From NCBI RefSeq assembly GCF_001612785.1, contig NZ_BDBC01000055.1, forward strand, positions 42,339 to 106,338: a DNA stretch of 64,000 nucleotides, read 5' to 3'. Positions 44,483-60,436 of this stretch are shown in pieces. Position 1 is the stretch's first letter; every line of letters begins with the position of its first letter. The notes beneath the pieces were generated by a model. It was not told the DNA's origin. It worked only from the letters and a program-made list of their open reading frames with translations, and searched no databases. The DNA is from Nocardia beijingensis NBRC 16342 (GTDB lineage: Bacteria; Actinomycetota; Actinomycetes; Mycobacteriales; Mycobacteriaceae). Position numbers and translations under genes: made by a program.

Positions 44483-47026
44483 GTGTCGGTAGGACGTGCG
44501 TCGGGTCCGGGGTCTGCGCCCCCGGGCGCCAGTGATTTCGTAGGACGTCAGCGGGAGCTGGAGAAGGTCGGGATGGCGCTGCTCGGCGGCACCCGCCTCG
44601 TCACGCTGATCGGTGCGGGCGGCATCGGCAAGACCAGACTGGCGACCGAGGCGGTGCAGCGGTTCCGCAAAGCGCGGCGGGTTCCGGTGCATTGGGTGCG
44701 CTTGGCCCTGCTGGCGCGGGGCTCCGACGCGGCGGCGGTGGAGGAGCAGGTCGCGCGCTCGCTGATCGATGCCGACTTCTCGGGGCGGTCGGCGTGGGAG
44801 GCGGTGCTGGACACGCTGCGCCGCCGCGACGCGGTAGGGCGCACCCTGCAGACCATCCTGGTGATGGACAACTGCGAACACGTGCTGGACGGTGCGGGGC
44901 GGGTGATCGCCGACCTGCTGGAAGCGGCTCCGGGGCTGACCGTGCTGGCCACCAGCCGCGAGGCGATCGGATGGGTCGACGAACAATTGGTGCCGGTACC
45001 CGCGCTGTCGCGGGAACAGGCGCTGACGCTGTTCCGTGCCCGCGCCGGGCTGACGGGGCACACCGTCACGGAGGAGGAGAGCGAGCTGGCGGTGGAGATC
45101 TGCCGCCATGTGCACAACCACCCGCTCTACATCCGGTTGGCCGCCGCACGGCTGCTGCGCCAGCCGCTGCCGATGATCCTGCGTGACCTCACCGGCGAGG
45201 CCGGCGACCGGCGGCTGCGCTGGTCGCATGGTCCCCGGGTCGGCGCGGACGCACGGCACCAGGGTATTCGCGACGTCATCGCCTGGTCGTATGACCTGTG
45301 CCGGGACAAAGAGCGGCTGCTGTTCGACCGGCTGTCGGTCTTCGCGGCCGGGTACGACGCCGACCCGGACAACGCGGACCCGGCGCAGTCGGACGTCGGC
45401 GCCGAACTGGAGGCGATCGAGGCGGTCTGCGCCGACGACGAGCCGGACGGGTTGCACCGCGCGGAGATCGACGGCCTGCTCGAGCGGCTCGCGGACCAAT
45501 CGCTGGTCACCGTGCATCTGACCGCCACAACGGTGCGGTACTCGCTGCTGGAGAGCGTCCGCTTGTTCGCCCAGCAGCGTCTGGCCGAACGCGACGGTGA
45601 ACCGGCGCGGCTGGCGCGCAGGCACCGCCGCTACTACCGCGACAAGGTCGTCGCGGCGCGAGCCGGATGGTTCGGGCCGGGCGAACAGGACCTGCTGAAC
45701 TGGGCGCGCGCGGCCTGGGACAACCTGCTGTGCGCCATGGCGGGCAGCCTCGCGATTCCGGAGGAGGCCGCGGTCGGGCTGGAGATCGCCGCCGGTCTGA
45801 TCGCGCTGCGCAGCCCGTTTCTCGCCGGTTCGCTGCGCGAACCACGCCGCTGGGCCGAGCGCACGCTGGCCGCCAGCAGGGCGCTGGACCCGCAGCCGGT
45901 GCCGCTGCAGGTGACGGCGATGTCGCTGATCGCGTGGATCTGCCTGTGCCAGGGCATGCACCACGATGCCGAACGGATGCTCGACGAAGCCGTCGCCCTC
46001 TGCCTGCCCGACCACGCGGCCCGAGCGGGGTGGCGGGAACGACTCGACGACCTCGATCTGCCCGCCTCGATCGAATTCGCCAGGGGCGCCGAGCTGATGC
46101 TGGTGCGTCGTGACGTGCGCGCGATCGCCGTGCTGGCCCGCGCGCGAGAGAAGTTCTGCGCCGAAGGCGACCGCGGCGGGGCCGCGATGAGCGAACTGTT
46201 CGAAGCGCTGGCGGGGGCGTTGCTCGGCACACCGGCGCAGGCCTTGGAGATCTCCCGGCGGCACCTGGACCACGCCGAACGCTCCGGCGCGCGGTGGGCG
46301 GCGTCGTGGGCCGGATTGGCTCGGGGGATCGCGCTGACCAAACACGGTGACACGGAACAAGCGCTCGCGATGATACGGGCCGCGCTGACCACGCAGCGGG
46401 CGTTGCGCGATCAGTGGGGCGTGGCGTGGGCCGTGCACCTGAGCGCCTGGGCACTGGCGCGCTCGATCCGTGACGCCGGCGGTGACCACGCTGTCACGGT
46501 GACGGCTCGAGCGCGCGATGTCGCGCGCCTGGTCGGCGGCGGCGCCACGTTGCGCGACAGAATCGGCGTAAACTTCGTCAATCTCGGTCCGTTCGCCACC
46601 GAGACCGAGATCGCCGCCGACACCGCTCGCGCGGTTTTGGGTGAGTCCGATTTCGCGGAGGCCGAGCGCGAGGGTGCGCTGCTGCGTCCGGAGCTGGACG
46701 AGGTGGCGCAGCTGGCATTGGGGGAGTTGTCGTTGGACCGGCTACCCGTCGAACATCCGGTCCGGCGGCGCCGTCCCTCGCACTGGGAGGAATTGTCGGC
46801 GGCCGAACAAGAAGTGGCCGTGCTGGCGGCGGCCGGTTGGACGAACACCGCTATCGCCGCCCGGCGCGGTAGCTCCTTCAAGACCGTCGACGCCCAGATG
46901 AGTTCGATCCTGCAGAAACTGATGATCGGCTCCCGAGACGACATCCGCGCCTTGGTGCCCGCCGAACGACAGGCGCTGGTAGCCGAGGAAGCCGCACGCA
47001 ATCCCCAGCGCGCCCGGCGCTCGTGA
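44483..47026 (+). CDS. Large ATP-binding LuxR-family transcriptional regulator
   Basis: 847 residues from a GTG at 44483; an ATG at 44378 in the same frame lies only 18 bases from the divergent gene start. N-terminal NTPase with DFVGRQRELEKVG, Walker A TLIGAGGIGKTRLA at about 42-55 and Walker B LQTILVMDNCEHVL; a long helical TPR-like middle; and a C-terminal LuxR HTH (EELSAAEQEVAVLAAAGWTN with FKTVDAQMSSILQKL). Proteins of this type activate secondary metabolite clusters. It faces the PKS operon tail to tail, so it may control the flavin monooxygenase, the P450 or the PKS operon. Confidence 0.85.
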   Translation: MSVGRASGPGSAPPGASDFVGRQRELEKVGMALLGGTRLVTLIGAGGIGKTRLATEAVQRFRKARRVPVHWVRLALLARGSDAAAVEEQVARSLIDADFSGRSAWEAVLDTLRRRDAVGRTLQTILVMDNCEHVLDGAGRVIADLLEAAPGLTVLATSREAIGWVDEQLVPVPALSREQALTLFRARAGLTGHTVTEEESELAVEICRHVHNHPLYIRLAAARLLRQPLPMILRDLTGEAGDRRLRWSHGPRVGADARHQGIRDVIAWSYDLCRDKERLLFDRLSVFAAGYDADPDNADPAQSDVGAELEAIEAVCADDEPDGLHRAEIDGLLERLADQSLVTVHLTATTVRYSLLESVRLFAQQRLAERDGEPARLARRHRRYYRDKVVAARAGWFGPGEQDLLNWARAAWDNLLCAMAGSLAIPEEAAVGLEIAAGLIALRSPFLAGSLREPRRWAERTLAASRALDPQPVPLQVTAMSLIAWICLCQGMHHDAERMLDEAVALCLPDHAARAGWRERLDDLDLPASIEFARGAELMLVRRDVRAIAVLARAREKFCAEGDRGGAAMSELFEALAGALLGTPAQALEISRRHLDHAERSGARWAASWAGLARGIALTKHGDTEQALAMIRAALTTQRALRDQWGVAWAVHLSAWALARSIRDAGGDHAVTVTARARDVARLVGGGATLRDRIGVNFVNLGPFATETEIAADTARAVLGESDFAEAEREGALLRPELDEVAQLALGELSLDRLPVEHPVRRRRPSHWEELSAAEQEVAVLAAAGWTNTAIAARRGSSFKTVDAQMSSILQKLMIGSRDDIRALVPAERQALVAEEAARNPQRARRS

Positions 47027-47035
47027 GAGCACCGG

Positions 47036-47079
47036 ATCGGGCCGGGCGACGTCTCGGCCGTGACGCCGCCCGGCCCGGT
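47036..47079. terminator. Bidirectional terminator hairpin
   Basis: CGGGCCGGGCG (47038-47048) pairs perfectly with CGCCCGGCCCG (47067-47077), with two more weak pairs outside and an 18-base loop. It lies in the 75-base gap between the LuxR-type gene stop and the methyltransferase stop at the end of the PKS operon, so it can end both transcripts. Confidence 0.7.
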
Positions 47080-47101
47080 CACCGGCCGGATCCGCCGGCG
47101 C

Positions 47102-47779
47102 TCACTCGTCTCGCTTGCGCGCGGTGATCAGAATGCCGGGCTCGCAGGCGATGCGGCGCACCGTCGCATCGGTGACCGGGAGACCGGCCACGAGCTCGCG
47201 GCCGTCCTCCAGGTCGAGGCCGTAGCCCGCTATATAGGTGCGGAAGAAGGGCAGGCAGGCCCGCGCCATCGGCTGCGGCAGCTTCCAGCGGTCGACGAAC
47301 GCCCGCGCGTCCTCGAAGGTGCAGCCCCGGTCCGCCTCGATCACCAGCAGCAGGCCGCCGGGCCGCAGCACCCGGATCATCTCCGCGAGACCCTTGCGCT
47401 GATCGGGCCAGTGTTTGATCGAGCCGGAGCTGATCACCGCGTCGTAGGCGCCGTCGGCGAACGGCAGATCCATCGCCGATCCCTCCCGGAACTGGATCCG
47501 GCTGCCCAGCGGCGCGCCGCGCTTGCGCGCCCTGCGCACCTGCTGCGGGGACAGGTCGATGCCGGTCAGCCGCAATGTGGTCCCGGTGGTGGCCAGCCCC
47601 ACCGCGAGTTGCCCACCACCGCAACCGACGTCGAGCACCTGCGCGCCGTCGTCGAGCTGGGCGACGATGTCGTCGAACAGGGTCGGGGTCATCTCCCGCA
47701 CGGCGTCGGAGATGAAGTTGTCGTAGAACCACGAATCGATCGGGTTGTAGCGCTTGGTCTTGTCCAGCAGGACGGTCAT
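47102..47779 (-). CDS. Class I SAM-dependent methyltransferase
   Basis: 225 residues. SAM motif I VLDVGCGGGQLAVGLA at about 48-63, LTGIDLSPQQVRRAR, and motif near DLPFADGAYDAVISSG. The family covers small-molecule C- and O-methyltransferases, similar in size and pattern to UbiE-like enzymes. It is the last gene of the PKS operon, 9 bases after the P-loop gene, so it most likely methylates the polyketide or the moiety joined to it. The phthiocerol pathway uses a related final methylation after ketoreduction. Confidence 0.88.
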   Translation of the reverse strand: MTVLLDKTKRYNPIDSWFYDNFISDAVREMTPTLFDDIVAQLDDGAQVLDVGCGGGQLAVGLATTGTTLRLTGIDLSPQQVRRARKRGAPLGSRIQFREGSAMDLPFADGAYDAVISSGSIKHWPDQRKGLAEMIRVLRPGGLLLVIEADRGCTFEDARAFVDRWKLPQPMARACLPFFRTYIAGYGLDLEDGRELVAGLPVTDATVRRIACEPGILITARKRDE

Positions 47780-47788
47780 GGCGTGCTC

Positions 47789-48565
47789 CTAAACGCGGGT
47801 GGCGAACTTGATCTTGCGGCCGAGAGTGGGTGGTTGCTGCTGGGCGATGATCGTTTCCTGGACGCGCTCACGGCTGCTGCGCACGATCTCCATCGCCTCC
47901 TTCACCGCGACGTCGACGTCCATCACGGTGGGGATGTCGAGCATCGAGACGATGGATTCCAGGCGCTGCTCCGGGGTGCCGCGCACCGTGACGACCGGCT
48001 GCCCGAGCTCGCTGATCGCATGCAGCAGTTGCTGATCGGAGATGGCGCGGTAGCGTTCGTCGACGGGCCGGTGGCCGTCGGGGTCCATCGGCACCTCCAC
48101 CGGAAGGTGGAAGAAGATGTCGTAGTTCTGCCGGGCCCGCTGCTTGGCCATGTCGCCGTAGGCGTTGAGATAGCGGCGGTAGAACGGCCGGCCGGGCAGG
48201 GTGAGGGTGTTCTTGACGGCCTTGTGCCATCGCGACGATCCGGGGTTCGGCCCGGTGATGAGCCGCGTTGTGCCGTAGATCCACTCGTTGAGCACCGAGC
48301 CGTCGGCGATGAATCCGCCTTGGGCGTCCAGGATCGCCTCGGCCTGGATGCGCAGCTCCAGCCTGCGGAAGCCGAGCGCCATCAGTTCGGTGGTGCTCAG
48401 GTCCTGGAACCGCATGCCCGGATAGAGCTCGGTGACCACCTCGCGCGCGGAGGAGGCATCGACTCGGGGGATGCCGGTCAGCAGGGACAGTGCCGTGGAA
48501 GTGGTGGTCTTCCCGGTCGAGTAGGTCCCGGAGATCACGATGCGTCGATAATTGTTCGCCGACAT
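47789..48565 (-). CDS. P-loop nucleoside-kinase-like ATPase
   Basis: 258 residues from the ATG at 48565 with AAAGG. Walker A is RIVISGTYSTGKTTTSTAL at the N terminus; DGSVLNEWIYG and NYDIFFHLPVEVPMDPDGHR follow, a layout like the AAA_28/NadR-type P-loop kinases. It could phosphorylate a small molecule, but no acceptor site is recognised. It sits between the AvrD-like gene and the methyltransferase within the PKS operon. If AvrD joins the acyl chain to a sugar or polyol, a kinase would make sense, but that is inference. Confidence 0.75.
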   Translation of the reverse strand: MSANNYRRIVISGTYSTGKTTTSTALSLLTGIPRVDASSAREVVTELYPGMRFQDLSTTELMALGFRRLELRIQAEAILDAQGGFIADGSVLNEWIYGTTRLITGPNPGSSRWHKAVKNTLTLPGRPFYRRYLNAYGDMAKQRARQNYDIFFHLPVEVPMDPDGHRPVDERYRAISDQQLLHAISELGQPVVTVRGTPEQRLESIVSMLDIPTVMDVDVAVKEAMEIVRSSRERVQETIIAQQQPPTLGRKIKFATRV

Positions 48566-48600
48566 GAAAGTGCCTTTCTGAACGTTCGGAAATGCGCGGG

Positions 48601-49563
48601 TTAGGCGGGCAGCCGGTGCGCGAGGTCGTATCGGATCTCGCACCCGGCGAAGTCCGACGCCCAGCTGGAGATGCGCCAGTCGCCGCCGCCGAAAGCGAGG
48701 ACCATGGATCGCGCCATGCGCGTGGTCGCGGTGCCCGAGGTGAACGGCTCCGGGGGAGCGGACGCGCGCGCGGTCATCCGGCGCATCCACAGCGTTTCGC
48801 TGTCCTTGCGGGCGATGTTGTCCAGCTCGTAGAGCACGACCTGGGACAGCTGCGCCAGGATCACCGTCGCGTCGACCAGCGTGACGGAAGGCTGGTAGGC
48901 GTCGGCCACACCGTGCCATGGACCGGCCGGATCCGGTTCCGCGAGAGCGAAATCGGCCCGGGCGCGGCTGCCTCCGTCGGAGACGACGACATTGCGCAGG
49001 TACTGTCCGCGGGCGTACACCCCGCCGTGGAAGTACCCGCGTCCCGTCTCGTGCACGGTGCGTCGTGCGGTGTCGGCCGGTCGCGGTGGCGTGGGCAACG
49101 CCACGGTGGCCTCCAGGCTCATGCCGCCGCCCAGTGCGCCGGCGATGCCGATCGTGTTGCCCTCCACCGCGACGACGGTCGCGCTGATCGGGAACTCCGC
49201 CAGCGACTCCGTCGCGATGGTCCCGCTGCTGAACTGGACGAAAGGCACCCAGCAGGAACGGATCTCGCCGTCGGTGAGCCCGTAGCACTCGCGCAGGATC
49301 ACCTCGAGCAGCCGGTAGCCGAAGATCGAGCAATCGATGCTGCTCACGTGCGGAACCAGCACCCGGGTGCTCTTGCGCGACCAGTCCAGCGGATAGTGCA
49401 CGCCCGCGGTCGCCGTCAGCCGTGGCCTGCCCTCCGCGTCGCGGTCGAGGGTGATGTCGAAGATGCTGTGGGTGATCCGTTTGTAGCCTTCGCCGAAGAA
49501 CCGTCCGTCCCGGTGCCCGAGCACGGTGTCGATATCGGCGTAAGCGACGAGTTCGGTGGACAT
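48601..49563 (-). CDS. AvrD family protein
   Basis: 320 residues from the ATG at 49563; an alternative start 15 bases earlier overlaps the PKS stop. The N terminus DIDTVLGHRDGRFFGEGYKR is the AvrD signature, followed by a hotdog-like fold with VLVPHVSSIDCSIFGYRLLE. In Pseudomonas syringae AvrD directs synthesis of syringolides, acyl-glycosides made from a beta-ketoacyl chain and a pentulose. Here it follows a PKS without a release domain, so it may take the acyl chain from the PKS carrier and join it to a polyol. Actinobacterial AvrD proteins are uncharacterised. Confidence 0.8.
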   Translation of the reverse strand: MSTELVAYADIDTVLGHRDGRFFGEGYKRITHSIFDITLDRDAEGRPRLTATAGVHYPLDWSRKSTRVLVPHVSSIDCSIFGYRLLEVILRECYGLTDGEIRSCWVPFVQFSSGTIATESLAEFPISATVVAVEGNTIGIAGALGGGMSLEATVALPTPPRPADTARRTVHETGRGYFHGGVYARGQYLRNVVVSDGGSRARADFALAEPDPAGPWHGVADAYQPSVTLVDATVILAQLSQVVLYELDNIARKDSETLWMRRMTARASAPPEPFTSGTATTRMARSMVLAFGGGDWRISSWASDFAGCEIRYDLAHRLPA

Positions 49564-49574
49564 GTCGGTGCCTT

Positions 49575-55856
<6,282 letters not shown>

Positions 55857-55984
55857 TATTTCTCCTGGCCTTTTATGCGGGACCATGCTGAGCCCCCCGA
55901 CCGCAGCAGCACAAATATTATGACGAGCTCCTTCGCTCGAATGCATGCTATTGCTCGGGGCGCTCGGGCGTCAATTGCCTTGTG

Positions 55985-57130
55985 TTACAGACGCTTCAAT
56001 TTGCGTAACGTCGCCACCAGGGACGCGTTCGAAATCATCCCCTGTGTGACGCTCGGATGAATTGCGCTGAGATTCATGAGCACGGCATAGCGCAGACCGT
56101 GGTCGCGCCAGTGCGCGACCTGCTCGACGATCTCGTCCGGCGTTCCGGCCAGGCAGAATTCGCGCACCAGCGAAGCCGGGATCTTCTCGATGTAGTCCAG
56201 CACGGTGCGCTCGTCCAGCGTCTGCGGCAGGTAGTCCTGCAGACCGGTGAAGTCGTCGCCGAGCGGGTGGGTCGCGCCGTGCCTGGTCCACATCTCCCCG
56301 GGAGCGCACAGCGTCAGCGCCCGCGCGCCGACGCTCTCGACCAGGGCGTCCACCTGCCCGGGGCGGGCGGCGGTGAGCACGCTGAACACGGCGGCGGGCG
56401 CGACCGACGACGGGTCGCGGCCCGCGTCGGAGGCCGCGGCGCGCACCAGCTCGAGGCGGTGCCGGTATTCGTGCGGGCGCTGTGCGAAGCCGGGGAACCA
56501 CACGTCGGCGTAGCGCCCGGCGGCCCGCAGCATGCGCGGACCGCCCGCGGCCACCCAGATCTCCGGGCGGCTGCCCCGGTACGGCGGCACGTCGAAGACC
56601 GCGTCGCGCAGCGGGAAGTACGGGGAGTCCCTGGTCACCAAGCTGCCGTGGGAATCCCACAGCGCCCGGATGGTCGCCAGCGCCTCCTCGAACCGGCCGA
56701 CCGGAGCGGACCAGTCCACGCCGTAGGGCTCGTTGTTGTCCCTGATCCCGGTGCCGATGCCGAGAATCGCGCGGCCCCGGCTCAATTGGTGCAGCGTGGC
56801 CGCGGCCTGCGCGGTGACGGCGGGATTGCGGCGGCCGGCGTCGGTGACCCCGACGCCGAGCCGCAAGCGGGCCAAGCGGTTCTGCGCGGCGAGATAGCCC
56901 AGCGCCGTCCACGGTTCGTAGATGCCGTCGGCGTGCGGCGCCAGCCGGGTGATGCCCACGTGCCGCGGTTTCCAGATCGAGGCGGGCAGGATCGAGGGCA
57001 GGTGATCGGTCACCCACAGCGAGTCCGCCCCGCCCGCCATCGCCACCGAGCGGCTGCCGCGGAATTGCAGATCGGGCGCGAACCGGGTGTAGACGCCGGA
57101 ATCCATCACACCTGTGCGGAATTTCGCCAT
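55985..57130 (-). CDS. F420-dependent LLM oxidoreductase, phthiodiolone ketoreductase-like
   Basis: 381 residues, the same length as mycobacterial Rv2951c. It shares that protein's distinctive strings: VTDAGRRNPAVTAQAAATLH, GRAILGIGTGIRDNNEPYG, FEEALATIRALW, SPYFPL, FDVPPYRG and HWRDHGLRYAVLMN. Rv2951c reduces the keto group of phthiodiolone dimycocerosate with F420H2. Here the substrate is probably a keto group of the PKS-derived lipid. It is 129 bases upstream of the PKS start and 16 bases after the MmpL stop, so within the operon. Confidence 0.9.
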   Translation of the reverse strand: MAKFRTGVMDSGVYTRFAPDLQFRGSRSVAMAGGADSLWVTDHLPSILPASIWKPRHVGITRLAPHADGIYEPWTALGYLAAQNRLARLRLGVGVTDAGRRNPAVTAQAAATLHQLSRGRAILGIGTGIRDNNEPYGVDWSAPVGRFEEALATIRALWDSHGSLVTRDSPYFPLRDAVFDVPPYRGSRPEIWVAAGGPRMLRAAGRYADVWFPGFAQRPHEYRHRLELVRAAASDAGRDPSSVAPAAVFSVLTAARPGQVDALVESVGARALTLCAPGEMWTRHGATHPLGDDFTGLQDYLPQTLDERTVLDYIEKIPASLVREFCLAGTPDEIVEQVAHWRDHGLRYAVLMNLSAIHPSVTQGMISNASLVATLRKLKRL

Positions 57131-57145
57131 GTTGTTCCTCTCGCA

Positions 57146-59362
57146 CTACTTGGGTACTGGCTCGAGAGCGGCGCTGGTCTCGGGGATTTCGATGCGTTCG
57201 TGCCAGCGGGCGAGCCGGCGCGGCGCCCACCAGTTGGCGGCGCCGAGCAGGCGCATCAGAGCGGGCGCGAGCACGCCGCGGATCAGCGTCGCGTCGCTGA
57301 GCACGGCCAGGGTCAGCCCGAGGCCGAACAATTGGATGAACGACACGTGCGAGGTCACCATCCCCGCGAAGGCGATCGCCATCAGGCAGGCGGCCGCGGT
57401 GAAGATCCTCGCGGTACGGGCGACGCCGGTCGCGACGGCGCGGGTGTTGTCGCCGGTGGACAGCCATTCCTCCCGGATCCGCGACAACAGGAAGACCTCG
57501 TAGTCCATCGAGACGCCGAAGGCGATGCAGAACATGAGGATCGGCATGGTCGGCACCAGGTAGCCGGTCGGGGTGAAGCCGAGCAGGCCGGCGAGGTGCC
57601 CTTCCTGGAAGATCCAGACCATGGCGCCGAAGGTCGCCGCCAGCGACAGCGTGTTGAGCAGCAGCGCTTTGATCGGCAGCAGCACGCTGCCGGTGAAGAA
57701 GAACAGCACCACCAGCGTCGACAGCGCGATCACGACCACGGCGAGGGGCACTTTCGCCGCGAGTGCGTCGAGTGAGTCGGCGCTTTCGGCGGCCGCGCCA
57801 CCGAGCAGCGCCCGGCCCGGCGCGGGAACCGCGCGCACCTGGTCGAGCTGAGCGAGCGCGGCGGGGGAGTACGGGTCGAGCCGGGTGCCGACCCGCAGAT
57901 ACGTGCCCGCGTCGTCGCGCATGCCGGGCGGCGCGGCGGCCACTTTCAGCCCGCCGGCGTAGACGCCCGCCGCGGACAACACGGACGTCACGTGCTCCAC
58001 CCGTGACAGACGCTGGGCGTAGGCGGCGATGTCGGCGTCACCGCCTCGGTAGCCGGGCATGGCCACGAGCACACCGGCCATGGCGTTCTCCTGGAAACCG
58101 GTGCGCAAGGCGTCGCCGACCACGTGACTGGACGCTCCCGCGATGACCCGGTCGTCGGCGGCGCCGAACCGGATGGACAGGAAGGGCGAACCCAGCACCA
58201 GCAGCAGCGCGATCACCGCCAGCGCGGCTACGACCGGGTGGCGCATGACCAGCCGCACCGAGCGGTACCAGCGGGTGGCGGTGAGCTCGACCGGCATGGG
58301 TGCCGGCCGCCGGAACCGGCGGCGCAGGAGCACCCGCACATCGAGCGCGTCGACGCGCGGGCCGAGCAGCGCGAGCGCGGCGGGCACCAGCAGCAGCGTG
58401 GTGAACACGGCCGCGCCGAGCACGGCCAGTCCCGCGTAGGCCAGCGATCGCAGGAAATACAGCGGGAAGACCAGCAGCGTCGACAGCGACAGCGCGATCA
58501 CCACACCCGAGAACAGGACGGTGCGTCCCGCGGTGAGCGCGGTGCGCGAGACCGCGGCCGCGGTGTCGCGCCCGGCGGCGAGCTCCTCGCGGAACCGGCT
58601 GACCATGAACAGGCTCGAGTCGATCGCGACCGCGAAACCCAACGCGCTCATCATGTTCAGCGCGAAGATCGACACGTCACCGACCTCGGTGAGCAGCCGC
58701 AGGATCGGCAGCGTGGCGAAGATGTTGAACACGCCCACCGCCAGCGGGACCAGCGCGGCGGTCAGGCTGCCGAAGACCAGGATCAGCGCCAGACCGGTCA
58801 GCGGTATCGCGATCGCCTCGGTGATCAGCAGATCGGTGACGATGCGATGGCTCATCTCGTCGAACGCCACCGCCTGGCCGCCCGCCCGCACGGTCACGCC
58901 GTCGAACTCGCCGCTGACCTGCTCGGCGATCGCGCCGGCCCGTTTCGGCGCGTCGGTGTCGTCGCCGGTGACGTGCGCCAGGACCAGACCGTCGCGGCCC
59001 TCGGTGCCGCGCAAGCCCTGGCGCAGATCCGGCGGGAGTTCCCAATAGGACTGGACCGCGTCGACGTCGTCGCGGCCGCGCAGATCCGCGGTCACGCGCT
59101 CGCCGACCGTCCGGGCCGCCGGGCCGTCGAGCCCGTCCGGCGCGGTGACCAGCAGCACCAGATTCGGTGCCGCGCCAGGGAAATCGCGGTTGAGGAACGC
59201 GGCCACCTCGGCGGATTCGGTGTCGGACGGGATGTAGCCGCCGGACTTCAGGTGGGCGGGCGCCGACCAGCCGAGCGCGACGCAGACGACGCCGATGAGC
59301 AGCGCGCCGTACAGGATGGCGCGCGGACGCCGGGTCGCCAGACGTGCGAGACCAACAAGCAT
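57146..59362 (-). CDS. MMPL/RND-family lipid transporter
   Basis: 738 residues with two sets of six helices, about 11-12 in total, and two large extracellular loops. The proton-relay sites of MmpL proteins are visible in GFAVAIDSSLFMVSRF (helix 4 Asp) and FGVSMDYEVFLLSRIREEW (helix 10 Asp-Tyr). The C terminus is short and lacks the long tail of MmpL3. It would move the finished lipid or polyketide across the cytoplasmic membrane, as MmpL7 does for phthiocerol dimycocerosates. It lies directly before the LLM gene. Confidence 0.9.
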   Translation of the reverse strand: MLVGLARLATRRPRAILYGALLIGVVCVALGWSAPAHLKSGGYIPSDTESAEVAAFLNRDFPGAAPNLVLLVTAPDGLDGPAARTVGERVTADLRGRDDVDAVQSYWELPPDLRQGLRGTEGRDGLVLAHVTGDDTDAPKRAGAIAEQVSGEFDGVTVRAGGQAVAFDEMSHRIVTDLLITEAIAIPLTGLALILVFGSLTAALVPLAVGVFNIFATLPILRLLTEVGDVSIFALNMMSALGFAVAIDSSLFMVSRFREELAAGRDTAAAVSRTALTAGRTVLFSGVVIALSLSTLLVFPLYFLRSLAYAGLAVLGAAVFTTLLLVPAALALLGPRVDALDVRVLLRRRFRRPAPMPVELTATRWYRSVRLVMRHPVVAALAVIALLLVLGSPFLSIRFGAADDRVIAGASSHVVGDALRTGFQENAMAGVLVAMPGYRGGDADIAAYAQRLSRVEHVTSVLSAAGVYAGGLKVAAAPPGMRDDAGTYLRVGTRLDPYSPAALAQLDQVRAVPAPGRALLGGAAAESADSLDALAAKVPLAVVVIALSTLVVLFFFTGSVLLPIKALLLNTLSLAATFGAMVWIFQEGHLAGLLGFTPTGYLVPTMPILMFCIAFGVSMDYEVFLLSRIREEWLSTGDNTRAVATGVARTARIFTAAACLMAIAFAGMVTSHVSFIQLFGLGLTLAVLSDATLIRGVLAPALMRLLGAANWWAPRRLARWHERIEIPETSAALEPVPK

Positions 59363-59416
59363 GATGAAAGACCTTTTCTCGAACTCCGGCCGTGGCGAAT
59401 GCGGCTGTGGCCGGTG

Positions 59417-60343
59417 CTATTCGGCGGCGCCGGAATCGATGTAGCCGGCCAGCGCTCGCCATTCCTTGGCATTGCGGTGGGCGAGCTCGGCGACGGCCGG
59501 GATGCAATGCGGGGGGACCGTGGCCACCAGCGCGGTCCACACCTCGCGCTGCATCGAGTGGGTGTGCAACCAGCGCAGCAGGTCGCGGCCCTGCTGGCTG
59601 TGACGCATGGCCGGGTCGCGGGTGAGCTGTTGCAGCAGCAGCGCGCTGCCCTCTGGCTGGTCCGCGGTGTTGTCGTCCTCGCAGGATCCGGTCTCGCGCA
59701 GGCGTTTGCGGATCGAATGCGCCGTGCTGATGGACACCTCGGCCGCGGCGGCCAGCGCGCGCAGCGGCATGTCCGGCGAGGTCGCCAGCAGCTCGGCGAC
59801 CCGGCGCCTGCGCTGCGCGCGGTCCATCGGCCTGCGCCTGCCGTCGGCGCCGACGCGGATGTTCGAGTGCGGAATTTCCGCACTCGAACGCTGGCGGATC
59901 GTGGCCACGGTGCGCGCGGACAGTCCCGTGGTGGCGGCGATCGCCCGGTCGGACAATTCCGGCAGCGACTCGATGATCCGCTCGGCCGCCGCTTTGCGGT
60001 CCGAAAGCGTCAGCGGCAGACCGTGCGTCGTATTCAGTTCGACACCGCGCAGAAAAGCCTCTGCCGGTGTCCCGTCGAAGAACACGACGTCGATGTGCTC
60101 GCGGCCGAGCCATTGCGCGGCGCGCAACCGGTGCATTCCGTCGATGACGCGCATCGTGCTGCGATGCACCAGAATCGGCGGTAATTCGGTGTCGCTCTCG
60201 GCCAGTCGCGCGATATGCCTGCGGTCTTCCCCGTTCGACCGCGGCGAATCCGCGGGCAACAGGTCGTCGATCGACACGAGATAGCTTGCGTTCGATGCCA
60301 GTGGCACCACATCGCCGCTCACCAATTTAAACTCAGCGGACAT
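59417..60343 (-). CDS. ParB-like domain regulator of secondary metabolism (StrR/NovG type)
   Basis: 308 residues from the ATG at 60343 preceded by GGGGG; another start at 60400 is possible. The N-terminal ParB nuclease-like region includes LPPILVHRSTMRVIDGMHRLRA and GREHIDVVFFDG. A central HTH follows (ELSDRAIAATTGLSARTVATI) and a second one (MPLRALAAAAEVSISTAHSIR). ParB-type proteins with such HTHs act as pathway activators in antibiotic clusters. It is the first gene of the PKS operon, divergent from a TetR gene, so it may be the cluster switch. Confidence 0.82.
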   Translation of the reverse strand: MSAEFKLVSGDVVPLASNASYLVSIDDLLPADSPRSNGEDRRHIARLAESDTELPPILVHRSTMRVIDGMHRLRAAQWLGREHIDVVFFDGTPAEAFLRGVELNTTHGLPLTLSDRKAAAERIIESLPELSDRAIAATTGLSARTVATIRQRSSAEIPHSNIRVGADGRRRPMDRAQRRRRVAELLATSPDMPLRALAAAAEVSISTAHSIRKRLRETGSCEDDNTADQPEGSALLLQQLTRDPAMRHSQQGRDLLRWLHTHSMQREVWTALVATVPPHCIPAVAELAHRNAKEWRALAGYIDSGAAE

Positions 60344-60424
60344 TTCGAACCCCCAGGGTCGCCCGGAATCAGATCGGTCCTCGATGACCCGATGGTCCAT
60401 CCGGAACCCGGCTAGGCTTCGACC

Positions 60425-60436
60425 GACCGATCGGTC
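60425..60436. promoter_or_regulatory. TetR-type operator palindrome GACCGATCGGTC
   Basis: A perfect 12-bp palindrome, within a slightly longer GACC repeat, midway in the 158-base divergent region between the ParB-like and tetR genes. It could control both the PKS operon and the TetR gene. Confidence 0.6.

Noticed and set aside
44468..46489. A 673-codon minus-strand frame opposite the LuxR-type regulator
   Set aside because: Antisense to a clear ATPase-LuxR protein and lacking any domain.
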